Shown: positions 47,947 through 56,037 of the stretch, piece by piece | Layout of the letters: every line of letters begins with the position of its first letter | Numbering within the stretch: the first letter of the stretch is position 1 | Assembly: GCA_963727765.1 (NCBI GenBank) | Contig: CAVSGZ010000007.1 | Coordinates: forward strand, 620,001-684,000 | Direction: 5' to 3' | DNA: 64,000 nucleotides | DNA from: FEN-299 sp963727765 | GTDB lineage: Bacteria > Acidobacteriota > Vicinamibacteria > Vicinamibacterales > Fen-181 | Notes under the pieces: generated by a model | What the model was told of the DNA's origin: nothing | What the model saw: the letters and a program-made list of their open reading frames with translations, nothing else | The model's database searches: none | Translations under genes and position numbers: made by a program

Positions 47947-48483
47947 TCACAGCCGCGGCGCGCGCGCCTTCCGCGCTCGCCGCATGCGGGCCTCGACAAT
48001 CTCGGGCACCAGGCCGGCAATCGGCCCGCCGAGCGCAAAGACCTCCCGGATCAGCCGGGAACTGATATAGGTGTAGGCTTCGGCCGGCATCATGAAGACG
48101 GTTTCGATCTCGGGCGCCAGCCGACGGTTCATCAGCGCCATCTGGAATTCGTACTCGAAGTCGGAAATCGCGCGCAGGCCGCGGACGATCACCTGCGCGC
48201 GCTCCTGGTGGGCGAAGTCGACCAGCAGCCCGCCGAAGCTCCTCACCGCGACCTTCGGCTCGTTGGCGAACACCTCGCGCCCCATCTGCACCCGTTCCTC
48301 CACCGAGAAGAACGGCGCCTTCTCCTGGTTGTGGAGGATGGCGACGATGATCCGGTCGAAGATCTGGGCCCCGCGCATGATGATGTCGACGTGGCCGTTG
48401 GTCATCGGGTCGAACGAACCGGGATAGAGCGCCACGCGCTCGGTCGCGCGCCGCGCCGCCGCGGGGGCCTTGGGCTGTCTCAT
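47947..48483 (-). CDS. coaD: Phosphopantetheine adenylyltransferase
   Basis: Penultimate step of coenzyme A synthesis: 4'-phosphopantetheine plus ATP to dephospho-CoA. The 178-residue protein has ALYPGSFDPMTNGHVDII with the TxGH nucleotidyltransferase motif, VRGLRAISDFEYEFQMALMN and the end block YTYISSRLIREVFALGGPI. N-terminal residues MRQPKAPAAARRATER are an extension before the usual start. ATG 48483 overlaps the rsmD stop, the common rsmD-coaD pair. Confidence 0.95.
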   Translation of the reverse strand: MRQPKAPAAARRATERVALYPGSFDPMTNGHVDIIMRGAQIFDRIIVAILHNQEKAPFFSVEERVQMGREVFANEPKVAVRSFGGLLVDFAHQERAQVIVRGLRAISDFEYEFQMALMNRRLAPEIETVFMMPAEAYTYISSRLIREVFALGGPIAGLVPEIVEARMRRARKARAPRL

Positions 48484-49064
48484 GATGCACCGGCCTCGGA
48501 ACACCCGGCTGTGGGGGCCTCTGCGCTGCCGTGCCGGTAGAACGACAACGCGCTGTCGCCGGACCGCACGACCCTTGTCAGGATCAGGCCGCCGGCGCCG
48601 GGGGGAGAAGTCCGGCGGCGCGCATGTTCCAGCACGAGCACGCCCCCGGCCGCAAGCCATGTCGCCGCACGAGCCACGCACCCGACGAGGTCGGTCTCGG
48701 CGTACGGGGGGTCGAGCAGGATCACATCGAACGGCTGCGAACCGTCCGGCCGGTTCACCCGCCCGATGTCCGCGGGGATAATATCATAGCCCTTCAAGAT
48801 GCCGCAGTGGCGCAGGTTCTCGGCGACGAGCGCGGCCGCGCGCCTGTCGCGCTCGACGAACACCACGGCGGACGCCCCACGGCTGATCGCCTCGATGCCC
48901 ACCGCGCCCGTGCCGGCGTACCCGTCGAGGACGGCGGCACCGGGAATCCGGTCGGCCAGAATGTCAAAGAGCGTCTCCCTCAGCCGGTCGGACGTCGGGC
49001 GCAGCCCCTCCCACGACGGGGTCCGCAGTCGTCGTCCTTTCAGGCTGCCGGCGATGATCCGCAT
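48480..49064 (-). CDS. rsmD: 16S rRNA (guanine-966-N2)-methyltransferase
   Basis: RsmD of 194 residues: MRIIAGSLKGRRLRTP at the start, RPTSDRLRETLFDIL, SAM-binding AVLDGYAGTGAVGIEAISRGA and the amino-methylating motif LLDPPYAE (DPPY). ATG 49064 is chosen because MRIIAG is the universal start; the frame stays open upstream. It lies eight bases after recG and overlaps coaD, making a recG-rsmD-coaD unit. Confidence 0.95.
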   Translation of the reverse strand: MRIIAGSLKGRRLRTPSWEGLRPTSDRLRETLFDILADRIPGAAVLDGYAGTGAVGIEAISRGASAVVFVERDRRAAALVAENLRHCGILKGYDIIPADIGRVNRPDGSQPFDVILLDPPYAETDLVGCVARAATWLAAGGVLVLEHARRRTSPPGAGGLILTRVVRSGDSALSFYRHGSAEAPTAGCSEAGAS

Positions 49065-49072
49065 GTGTCGCC

Positions 49073-51169
49073 CTACCCCACGCTCATCAGGCCGAACTGG
49101 CGCGACCACCGGGTCCCGATGAACGCCTCGAGGCGTCCGCCCTCCGGCCCGCCGCGCCCGACCCACTCGCGGGCCGCGTCCGTCGCCTCGATCATCAGGT
49201 CGGCGTCGCGCGACAGGTTACCCACCCGGAGCGTCGGCATGCCGGCCTGCCGCGTGCCGGCCACGTCCCCGGCGCCGCGCAACTCGAGATCCTTCTCCGC
49301 GATCGCAAACCCGTCACTTGTCGCCGCGATCGCCTCGAGCCGCCTTTCGGCTTCCTGCGACAGCGGCGCCTGGTACAGCAGCACGCACTGCGACTGGTGG
49401 GCGCCGCGGCCCACCCGGCCCCGCAGTTGGTGCAACTGGGAGAGGCCGAACCGCTCGGCATGCTCGACGACCATGACCGTCATGTTCGGCACGTCGATTC
49501 CCACCTCGATGACCGTCGTCGACACCAGCACGTGGATGTCCCCGGCCGCGAACCGGCGCATCACCTCGTCTTTGGCCTGCGGCGTCATCCGCCCGTGCAG
49601 CAGGCCGACGTGGTACGCCTGAAACACGTCCTGCGCCAGGTGGTCCGCCATCGCCGTCGCCGCCTTGAGGTCGATCTTCTCCGATTCCTCCACCAGCGGA
49701 TAGACGATGCAGGCCTGGCGCCCGGCGTCCACCTGCGCGCGGATGAACTCGTGGACCTCGTCGCGCTGGGTGTCTGGGCGCACGGTGGTCTTGACGGGCA
49801 CACGACCCGGCGGCAGGTCGCGAATCGCCGAGACGTCGAGGCCGCCGTAGATCGTGAGCTGCAGCGTGCGGGGGATGGGCGTCGCCGTCATCACCAGCAC
49901 GTCGGGGCGCAGGCCCTTGGCGCGCAGGGCGGCCCTCTGGACGACGCCGAAGCGGTGCTGCTCGTCCACGATCACGAGGCCCAGCCTGGCGAACGCCACG
50001 TCCTCCTCGATGAGCGCGTGGGTGCCGACAACGATCTGCACCGCGCCGCGGCGCAGGGCCTCCAGCGTCTCGCGCCGCGCAGCGGGCGGCGTGGAGCCTG
50101 TCAGCAGCGCCGAGCGATAGTCCCGCTTCCCGAACCACCGCTCGATGGTCGCCCGGTGCTGCTCGGCCAGGATCTCGGTCGGCACCATGACCGCCACCTG
50201 CTGGCCGTTCTCGAGCGCCACGACGGCCGACAGCAGCGCCACGGCCGTCTTCCCCGTCCCGACGTCGCCCTGCAGCAGGCGGTTCATCTGGCGGGGCCGC
50301 CGCATGTCGTCCACGATGTCCTTGAGCGCCGCACGCTGCCCGGGCGTGAGCGGGAATGGGAGCACCGCCTTGGCGGCCGCGCGAACGCGGTCGTCGACGA
50401 CCGGAATCAACGGCTTGCGCTCCCCGTCCGCGGCGAGGCGGTGCGCGACCAGCCCGCACTGGAACAGGAAGAACTCCTCGAAGATGAGGCGCGCCTGCGC
50501 CGGGGACCGGGCGGCGTCGAGCAGCGCGGCCGGCGTGCCGGGCGGCGGGAAATGCGCGTCCCTCAGCGCCGTGCGCCGGTCGGGGTACCCGTGCCTCGCC
50601 CTGAGATCTTCGGGCAGCAGGTCGTCGACATCGTCCGGGAGCCGGGCGAGCAGGTCGTGCACCATCACGCGCTGCATCCGGCCGGTCACCGGCCCCGTGC
50701 GTTCGTAGATCGGCACGATGCGCCGGGAGTGCAGCGGCTCGCCGTCCTCGTCCTCGACGATTTCGACATCGGGGCTGCTCAGCTGGAGCACGCCCCGGTA
50801 CCGCACGACCTGGCCGTAGAGAACGACCTGCTGGTGCGCGCGCAGTGTGTCCTGGCGGTACGGCTGGTTGGGCCAGACGCAGAGCAGGCAGCCCGATTCG
50901 TCGCGCACGACCGCCTCGAAGATCTTGAAGCCGCGGCGGCCGGTCCAGCGCAGACGGCAGTTGAGAAGCTCCCCGGCGACGGTCACCTTCTGGCCTTCGC
51001 CGGCCTCGGCCACGGGACGGAACGACGTGCGGTCCTCGTAACGGAACGGCAGGCGCGAGAGGAGGTCGCCAAAGGTCGCGAGCCCGGCGTGCGCGAGAGC
51101 CCGCTCGCGCTGGGGACCCACACCCTTCAACGCACGGAGCGGCGTGTCGAGAAACGGAAGGTCGTCCAA
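49073..51169 (-). CDS. recG: ATP-dependent DNA helicase RecG
   Basis: Fork-regression helicase of 698 residues. The wedge/OB domain comes first (GVGPQRERALAHAG, LPFRYEDRTSF), followed by helicase domain 1 with Walker A LLQGDVGTGKTAVA and DEQH box VIVDEQHRFGVVQR, then TATPIPRTLQL. Domain 2 has STTVIEVGIDVPNMTVMVVE, QLHQLRGRVGRG and the TRG-like end. The start is TTG 51169, four bases after the stop of the exported-protein gene; no better start gives the N-terminal LDTPLRALKGVG block. Confidence 0.95.
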   Translation of the reverse strand: MDDLPFLDTPLRALKGVGPQRERALAHAGLATFGDLLSRLPFRYEDRTSFRPVAEAGEGQKVTVAGELLNCRLRWTGRRGFKIFEAVVRDESGCLLCVWPNQPYRQDTLRAHQQVVLYGQVVRYRGVLQLSSPDVEIVEDEDGEPLHSRRIVPIYERTGPVTGRMQRVMVHDLLARLPDDVDDLLPEDLRARHGYPDRRTALRDAHFPPPGTPAALLDAARSPAQARLIFEEFFLFQCGLVAHRLAADGERKPLIPVVDDRVRAAAKAVLPFPLTPGQRAALKDIVDDMRRPRQMNRLLQGDVGTGKTAVALLSAVVALENGQQVAVMVPTEILAEQHRATIERWFGKRDYRSALLTGSTPPAARRETLEALRRGAVQIVVGTHALIEEDVAFARLGLVIVDEQHRFGVVQRAALRAKGLRPDVLVMTATPIPRTLQLTIYGGLDVSAIRDLPPGRVPVKTTVRPDTQRDEVHEFIRAQVDAGRQACIVYPLVEESEKIDLKAATAMADHLAQDVFQAYHVGLLHGRMTPQAKDEVMRRFAAGDIHVLVSTTVIEVGIDVPNMTVMVVEHAERFGLSQLHQLRGRVGRGAHQSQCVLLYQAPLSQEAERRLEAIAATSDGFAIAEKDLELRGAGDVAGTRQAGMPTLRVGNLSRDADLMIEATDAAREWVGRGGPEGGRLEAFIGTRWSRQFGLMSVG

Positions 51170-51173
51170 GGAC

Positions 51174-51794
51174 TCACTGCCTGACGATGGCTTCGCCCGG
51201 GCGGATGTCGATCTGCCGGATCCGCGCCGGCAGCGGGTACGGGTCGTCGAGGTTCAGGCCGCGAGGACTGTCGGGGGTCCTCGTATAGAAGGTCACCAGT
51301 TCCTGGACCAGCATCTTCGGCACCGTGATGCCGCCGACTGTCGCCCGGTCGAGCGCGAAGCGCGCGAGGCCGTTCGATGACGTGAGCCGGCCGGACACGG
51401 CCACCGCGACCGTCCCGCCCATGTAGGTGAGCGGGTCGAGCCAGCTGCGCGACTGGCGCTGCTTGCGGACCGCATCGAGATCGATCGTCGCCGTCCCCGA
51501 GAGCTTCAAGTCGGGCAGCACGGTAATCCGGGGATTGGCAAACCCCGCGGGCAGCTCGCTCTTCGCGTCCAGGGCCAGGTAGGCGTTGACCTCGCGTTCG
51601 GTGACGTGCGTCACGAGGGCTGCGGGTCGAGGCGATTGCGCGTTGCGCTCGATGGCCTCCACCTTCATGCGCAACCGCAGCGCCTCCTCGCGCGTCGGCG
51701 GAGGCGCGGCACCCACCACGGGCAGGGCCGCGCAGAGCGCGGCCGCGAGGCCGAGCAGGTGTCGTCGACGGGAAAGCACTGGATGCGTCTTCAC
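51174..51794 (-). CDS. Exported protein of unknown function
   Basis: 206 residues that I do not recognise. It has a signal sequence with twin Arg (SRRRHLLGLAAALCAALPVVGA) and a mature part of predicted mixed alpha/beta. A helical start (TREEALRLRMKVEAIERNAQ) and VTEREVNAYLAL resemble lipid-binding DUF2993/LmeA-like proteins: a helix, then NPRITVLPDLKLSGTATIDLD and VAVSGRLTSSNGLARFALD, a strand pattern seen in such folds. It precedes recG by four bases on the same strand. Function is not assigned. Confidence 0.7.
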   Translation of the reverse strand: MKTHPVLSRRRHLLGLAAALCAALPVVGAAPPPTREEALRLRMKVEAIERNAQSPRPAALVTHVTEREVNAYLALDAKSELPAGFANPRITVLPDLKLSGTATIDLDAVRKQRQSRSWLDPLTYMGGTVAVAVSGRLTSSNGLARFALDRATVGGITVPKMLVQELVTFYTRTPDSPRGLNLDDPYPLPARIRQIDIRPGEAIVRQ

Positions 51795-51837
51795 TCGATG
51801 GGCGCCCGCACGGCAGGCGACTCCGAGTGTAGCACGG

Positions 51838-52455
51838 CTACCTGATGCCGATCGGGTCGCCCTGGATGCCGCGCCGCGCGCCTTGCCGCGCTCTCATGAG
51901 CAGATCGATCTTGCGGCGCTCGACGGCTTCCTCGAACAAGCGAAACCGCGCCTGCTGCGCCACGTCGAGCACGTCATCGATCGCGTCGCGCGACTTCTGC
52001 AGATCCTCCGCCGACCGGATGTCGAGGTCGTGGATCGCCTTGAGCCGCTCGCGCAGCACGGCCTCATCGACCGGCGTCGCCCTGAGCAGACCACCGAGCG
52101 TGCCGACGATCTGGCGACGCGACTGGAGGTAGCGGCGCCGCTGGTCCTGCAGCGCCTTGAGCCGCTGCACGAACTTGGGGAACTGCGCCTCGGTGAGCTT
52201 GAGCGTCTCCTGCGCCTGGAGCAGGACATAGGAATCGACCCACCGCTCGAGTTCGGCCGGCGTCATCTGGCCCGCCCCTGCCCGCATCCCGGCCCGCGGC
52301 CCCTGCTGCCCGGCGCCCTGCTGGCCTCGCCCCTGCGGAACAGCCGCCTGCTGGCCTGCCCCCTGCGTCCCCGTCTGCTGCGCGTCCGCCGGCGACCCGC
52401 CCCACGACAGGGCCACCACGAGACCACCGACCAGAACGGCTGCTTTCAGATTCAT
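51838..52455 (-). CDS. Periplasmic Spy/CpxP-like helical protein
   Basis: A 205-residue exported protein. The signal peptide (LVGGLVVALSWGGSPADAQQ) is followed by a Gln/Gly-rich low-complexity stretch (about 26-62) and an all-helical part with an LTxxQ-like segment, LKLTEAQFPKFVQRLKALQD. Small LTxxQ proteins of the Spy/CpxP type bind misfolded proteins or sense envelope stress. It lies 36 bases downstream of the anti-sigma gene, so it may be a target of the ECF system. Confidence 0.65.
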   Translation of the reverse strand: MNLKAAVLVGGLVVALSWGGSPADAQQTGTQGAGQQAAVPQGRGQQGAGQQGPRAGMRAGAGQMTPAELERWVDSYVLLQAQETLKLTEAQFPKFVQRLKALQDQRRRYLQSRRQIVGTLGGLLRATPVDEAVLRERLKAIHDLDIRSAEDLQKSRDAIDDVLDVAQQARFRLFEEAVERRKIDLLMRARQGARRGIQGDPIGIR

Positions 52456-52491
52456 GTTCGGATCTCCGTTCGTCTTCGCCCACTCGCCGGC

Positions 52492-53079
52492 CTACTCCGC
52501 GGCAGGCCCTTCCCCGATCTCAGCCTGGAGCAGGCTGGCCAGGCTGGCTCGCTCCTCGGCGTTCAGTTCGTACACGCCATAGGCCACCCCGGCCGTTCCA
52601 GACGTGCCGAGGCTGTCGCTGAGCGTATCGACATCGAACTCGCCCGCCATGTCGCCCAGTATCGACCAGGACTCGTCGTCGCCCGCGTTGAGGAACGTCG
52701 TGTCCGCCGCGACCGTCGCGACCGTCCCCTCGCCCGCGGGCGTCGGCGGCGTGGCGTGCTCCGATGGTCCCCGACCAATCCAGACGGCGAGCGTCAGCGC
52801 GGCAACGCCCACGACCGACGGCACCAGCGCGCGCAGGAACCACCGGCCGCGGCGCGGAGTCTCGGGTTCAGCCGCGATCTGCTCGGCCACGCGCGCCGAC
52901 AGGTGGTCCCAGAACAGCGGCGACGGCTCGGGCATCTCGCCCAGGCGGGCGTCGCCCAGCGAGGCTCGCGCCTCTTCCACTTCCACGCGGCAACGCGGGC
53001 AGGCTCTGAGATGCGAGTGGTCCGGGAGGCTGGCGGCCTCGACAAGAGCTAGACGTTCATCCAGCGACAGGTGTCTCAT
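52492..53079 (-). CDS. Zinc-finger (HC2-type) anti-sigma factor
   Basis: A 195-residue membrane protein. The N-terminal zinc motif HxxxCxxC appears as SHLRACPRCRVEVEEA (His and two Cys), followed by WDHLSARVAEQIAAE and one transmembrane helix (LVPSVVGVAALTLAVWI). An acidic Ser/Thr/Asp-rich periplasmic domain ends the protein. Its ATG overlaps the sigma gene stop (ATGA), the classical ECF sigma/anti-sigma arrangement. It presumably holds the sigma factor inactive until an envelope signal. Confidence 0.88.
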   Translation of the reverse strand: MRHLSLDERLALVEAASLPDHSHLRACPRCRVEVEEARASLGDARLGEMPEPSPLFWDHLSARVAEQIAAEPETPRRGRWFLRALVPSVVGVAALTLAVWIGRGPSEHATPPTPAGEGTVATVAADTTFLNAGDDESWSILGDMAGEFDVDTLSDSLGTSGTAGVAYGVYELNAEERASLASLLQAEIGEGPAAE

Positions 53080-53645
53080 CCCCTGTTCTCCTCGAGCAGT
53101 CGCCTGAGATTGCGCAGCGCGTGGAAGAAGTTGGTCTTCACCGCGCCGACCGAACTCGAGAGCACCTCGGCAATCTCCTGGTGCGACAGGTCCTGGTACA
53201 CGCGGAGGATCAGCGTCGCCCGTTGCGTCTTCGGCAGCTTCGCGATGGCCGCGCGCACGCGCCTCGCGCGCTCGCGCTCGAGCAGGCGGCTCATCGCGTC
53301 GGGTTCGGCGGAGGCCAACAGGTGTCGGTCCTCGACCGGCTCGGTCCGCGGCGTCCTCGCGGTCACCTTGTTGAGGCTCAGGTTCACCGCGATGCGGTAG
53401 AACCACGTGGCGACCGACGCCTCTCCCTTGAACCCGCGCAGCGCGCGGAATGCCCTGAGGAAGACATCCTGCGTCAGATCGGTCGCGTCGGCGTGGTTGC
53501 CAACGAACCGGTAGCAGAGCTGGTAGATCGAGCGGCGATGGCGGGCGACCAGCCGGTCGAACGCCTCCTGCCGTCCCGCACGGCAAGCGTCGACGAGCGC
53601 GCGGTCGTCGAGAAGGTCGAGATCCTCGCCCGGTTCAGAGCCCAT
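53076..53645 (-). CDS. ECF-type RNA polymerase sigma factor
   Basis: A sigma-70-family group 4 factor of about 189 residues. Region 2 is AFDRLVARHRRSIYQLCYRF, ADATDLTQDVFLRAFRAL and GEASVATWFYRIAVNL. Region 4 is LPKTQRATLILRVYQDLSHQ and VGAVKTNFFHALRNLRRLL. ATG 53645 (MGSEPGED) has AGAGAG six bases upstream; ATG 53651 and an unlikely start at 53726 are alternatives. A sigma-E-like promoter at 53781-53809 suggests autoregulation. The upstream 53646-53919 region is a divergent regulatory region with lexA. Confidence 0.92.
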   Translation of the reverse strand: MGSEPGEDLDLLDDRALVDACRAGRQEAFDRLVARHRRSIYQLCYRFVGNHADATDLTQDVFLRAFRALRGFKGEASVATWFYRIAVNLSLNKVTARTPRTEPVEDRHLLASAEPDAMSRLLERERARRVRAAIAKLPKTQRATLILRVYQDLSHQEIAEVLSSSVGAVKTNFFHALRNLRRLLEENRG

Positions 53646-53780
53646 CGCCATCTCTCTGCACGGAGCCGTCGCGGCCGTCAATGCCGACCACCCGAAGCTC
53701 GCGCAGGCCGTGCCCGCCCCATTCATGGACCTGCCTCTTCCCCTTCGCGCGGGCCGACACCGGGCCGGCCCGTCGCTGAC

Positions 53781-53809
53781 TTAGACCTTGGCGGGCGCTC
53801 AAGGTTACC
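53781..53809 (-). promoter_or_regulatory. Candidate ECF (sigma-E-like) promoter of the sigma gene
   Basis: On the minus strand, GGTAACCTT (53801-53809) and GTCTAA (53781-53786) are spaced so that AAC and TCTAA are 18 bases apart, as in the E. coli sigma-E consensus GGAACTT/GTCTAA. It lies upstream of the ECF gene and predicts autoregulation. Confidence 0.5.
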
Positions 53810-53861
53810 TGCCGCCCGACATTTCACGCAATCGGGCGACGAGCCGGTCGTGGACCCGCTC

Positions 53862-53890
53862 TTGACTTTCGCCTTTCCTTTGCACACAAT
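53862..53890 (+). promoter_or_regulatory. lexA promoter with TTGACTTTCG element
   Basis: TTGACT (53862-53867), 17-base spacer and CACAAT (53885-53890), 29 bases before the lexA GTG. TTGACTTTCGC is shared with the recA promoter region, where TTGACTTTCG covers the -35 and the full 11-mer occurs inverted upstream. It is a candidate LexA or other SOS operator. Confidence 0.6.
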
Positions 53891-53919
53891 CATGACGCCC
53901 CCGGCCACTGGAGGAATCC

Positions 53920-54525
53920 GTGCTGCCTCTCACCAAGCGCCAGCGAGAAATCCTCGACTACCTCACCGAGTTCATCCAGCAGCACGGCTACGCGCCGAGC
54001 CTGGAGGAAATCGGCCGGCGATTCGGCCTCTCCTCGCTCGCGACGGTGCACAAGCACCTGACCAACCTCCAGGAGAAGGGATTCATCAAGCGGGCCTGGA
54101 ACCGGAGCCGTTCGGTCGAGCTGGTGCAGACACGGCCCGGCGGCCGAGCGGTCGAACTGCCGCTGCTCGGCTTCGTGGCAGCCGGCATGCCAATCGAGGC
54201 GATCGCGACGGCTGAATCGATCGCCGTTCCCGAGGACCTGGTCGGCAAGCGCGACACCTACGTGCTGCGCGTGCGGGGCGAGTCGATGATCGACGAGCAG
54301 ATCCGCGACGGCGATTTCGTCATCGTCGAAGACCGCAAGACGGCCGAGAACGGCGAGATGGTGATCGCGCTTGTTGGCAGCTCCGACGTGACGCTCAAGA
54401 AGTTCTACCGCGAGAACGGGCACGTCCGGCTCCAGCCCGCCAATCCGGCGATGAAGCCGCTCATCATTCCCGCCGACCAGATTCAGGTCCAGGGCGTGGT
54501 CGTCGGCGTGATGCGCAAGTACTGA
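53920..54525 (+). CDS. lexA: LexA repressor
   Basis: SOS repressor of 201 residues. The winged-helix domain (1-70) is LTKRQREILDYLTEFIQ with SLEEIGRRFGLSSLATVHKHL. The cleavage site is Ala88-Gly89 (GFVAAGMPIEA); the catalytic pair is Ser122 (RGESMID) and Lys160 (VTLKKF). GTG 53920 follows a good GGAGGA site. The recognition helix differs from the enterobacterial one, so an E. coli-type CTGT-N8-ACAG box is not expected; none is seen here. recA lies elsewhere in the window. Confidence 0.96.
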   Translation: MLPLTKRQREILDYLTEFIQQHGYAPSLEEIGRRFGLSSLATVHKHLTNLQEKGFIKRAWNRSRSVELVQTRPGGRAVELPLLGFVAAGMPIEAIATAESIAVPEDLVGKRDTYVLRVRGESMIDEQIRDGDFVIVEDRKTAENGEMVIALVGSSDVTLKKFYRENGHVRLQPANPAMKPLIIPADQIQVQGVVVGVMRKY

Positions 54526-54554
54526 CCCGCCCTGCCCAGTGATCGTGAGACGCC

Positions 54555-54869
54555 ATGGCTGATTCCAAACAGATCAACTTCACGATTGTGCCCGCCGATC
54601 CGCCCACCGACGGGCGCGTCTACGCGAACTTCTGCGCGATCGCGCACACGCCGTTCGACATCACGCTGACCTTCTGCGAGGTGCTGCCGCTGACCGAGCG
54701 GGACCTGCAGGAGGCCGAGGCCGACCACGTCGTGCGCGCGCCCGTGCGGGCTTCAATCGCACTGCCGCTGGCGATCGTCCCCAGCCTCATTTCGGCTCTC
54801 CAGGAGCACGTCCGCGGCCTGCCCGAACAGCCGCCGCCGGAGAACTGGGGCAAGGGCCCGATCCACTGA
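54555..54869 (+). CDS. DUF3467 domain protein
   Basis: A 104-residue soluble protein starting MADSKQINFTIVPADPPTDG, with VYANFCAIAHTPFDITLTFCE and an end rich in Pro (LPEQPPPENWGKGPIH). This pattern matches DUF3467, a family of unknown function common in Acidobacteriota, Deltaproteobacteria and Bacteroidota. It lies 29 bases after lexA and 14 bases before nth, so it may be co-transcribed with both. No catalytic motif is apparent. Confidence 0.82.
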   Translation: MADSKQINFTIVPADPPTDGRVYANFCAIAHTPFDITLTFCEVLPLTERDLQEAEADHVVRAPVRASIALPLAIVPSLISALQEHVRGLPEQPPPENWGKGPIH

Positions 54870-54883
54870 GCGGGGCGACTGGC

Positions 54884-55594
54884 ATGAAGACGTCAGCCAG
54901 GGCGCGCGCCATCCTGCAGACGCTCGAAGGGCAGCACCCGAACGCCGACACGGAACTGGATTTCCACAGCGCGTTCGAGTTGCTCGTGGCCACGATCCTC
55001 TCCGCGCAGACCACCGACGTGCGCGTGAACCAGGTGACGCCCGCGCTGTTTGCGCGGTACCCGGACGCCGTCGCCCTGGCGGCGTCCGATCCGGCGGAGC
55101 TCGAACGCCTCATTCGTCAGACCGGGTTCTTCAGGCAGAAAGCGCGAGCGCTCGCGGGCATGGCCCGGGCGCTCGTGGACCATCACGCCGGCCGGGTGCC
55201 GGCCTCGATGGACGCGCTGACTGCCCTGCCCGGGGTCGGCCGCAAGACGGCGAACGTCGTGCTCGGCCACGCGCTCGGCGTCCCAGGTCTTCCCGTCGAC
55301 CGGCACGTCCTCCGCGTCACCAACCGCATCGGCCTCGCCAGCTCCGAGGATCCCGAAGTCGTCGAAGAGCAACTCTGCGGTCTGCTGCCTCGCGACATGT
55401 GGACGCTCGCCTCCGATACCTTCATCCTGCATGGCCGAAGAGTCTGCAAGCCGAAGCCGGACTGCGATCGCTGCGCGGTTCGGGACGACTGCGACGGCTA
55501 TCGAAGTCTCACCGCGTCGCCCGCCAGCGCCCGCCAGGCCGCCGCCCGGACCACCCGGCGTGCGGCACCGGCCAGGCGCCGCGCGAAGTCATGA
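54884..55594 (+). CDS. nth: Endonuclease III (DNA glycosylase/AP lyase)
   Basis: Base-excision repair enzyme of 236 residues that removes oxidised pyrimidines. The HhH is LPGVGRKTANVVLGHA with the catalytic Lys, and the catalytic Asp is in VDRHVLRVTNRI. The Fe-S cysteines near the C-terminus read CKPKPDCDRCAVRDDC: C-x5-C-x2-C-x5-C rather than the common C-x6-C-x2-C-x5-C. A basic Ala/Arg tail (about 206-236) is an extension. Its stop overlaps the next start (ATGA). Confidence 0.94.
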   Translation: MKTSARARAILQTLEGQHPNADTELDFHSAFELLVATILSAQTTDVRVNQVTPALFARYPDAVALAASDPAELERLIRQTGFFRQKARALAGMARALVDHHAGRVPASMDALTALPGVGRKTANVVLGHALGVPGLPVDRHVLRVTNRIGLASSEDPEVVEEQLCGLLPRDMWTLASDTFILHGRRVCKPKPDCDRCAVRDDCDGYRSLTASPASARQAAARTTRRAAPARRRAKS

Positions 55595-56037
55595 CCCGGG
55601 AGCGCTTCCGCCAGCTCGTCTCCCACGCCATCGACACGATCCCGGTCCGCTTCCGGCGCGAACTCCGCAACATCGCCATCGTCGTCGAGGACCGTCCGTC
55701 CCCGGAGCTGCTCGAGGAGATGGAGATCGTCCCGCCCGACACGCTGTTCGGTCTTTACCAGGGCACGCCGTTGACCGAGCGCCACTGGGACCATGGCAAC
55801 ACCCTGCCCGACCGGATTGCCATTTACCAGGACCCGATCGAGGAGGTGTGCGACACCGACGACGACGTGGTGACCGAGATCGGCGAGACGCTCATCCACG
55901 AGGTCGGCCACTACTTCGGCCTCAGCGACGAGGAGATCGAGGAGATCGAGGACCGCTACTGGCACAACCGGACCGGCGACTTCGGGGACGAGGAGGACGG
56001 GACCGAACCCGACGACGAGGACGGGGGACAGCGATGA
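55591..56037 (+). CDS. Small zinicin-like metallopeptidase (DUF1025/PF06262 type)
   Basis: A 148-residue protein with HEVGHYFGLSDEEIEEIE, i.e. the HExxHxxGxxD zinc-binding site of the metallopeptidase family common in Acidobacteriota and Actinobacteria. The rest is acidic (C-terminal DEEDGTEPDDEDGG). LFGLYQGTPLTERHWDH is also family-typical. It has no signal peptide, so it is probably cytosolic. It overlaps nth before and rsmA after, each by four bases. Confidence 0.88.
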   Translation: MTRERFRQLVSHAIDTIPVRFRRELRNIAIVVEDRPSPELLEEMEIVPPDTLFGLYQGTPLTERHWDHGNTLPDRIAIYQDPIEEVCDTDDDVVTEIGETLIHEVGHYFGLSDEEIEEIEDRYWHNRTGDFGDEEDGTEPDDEDGGQR

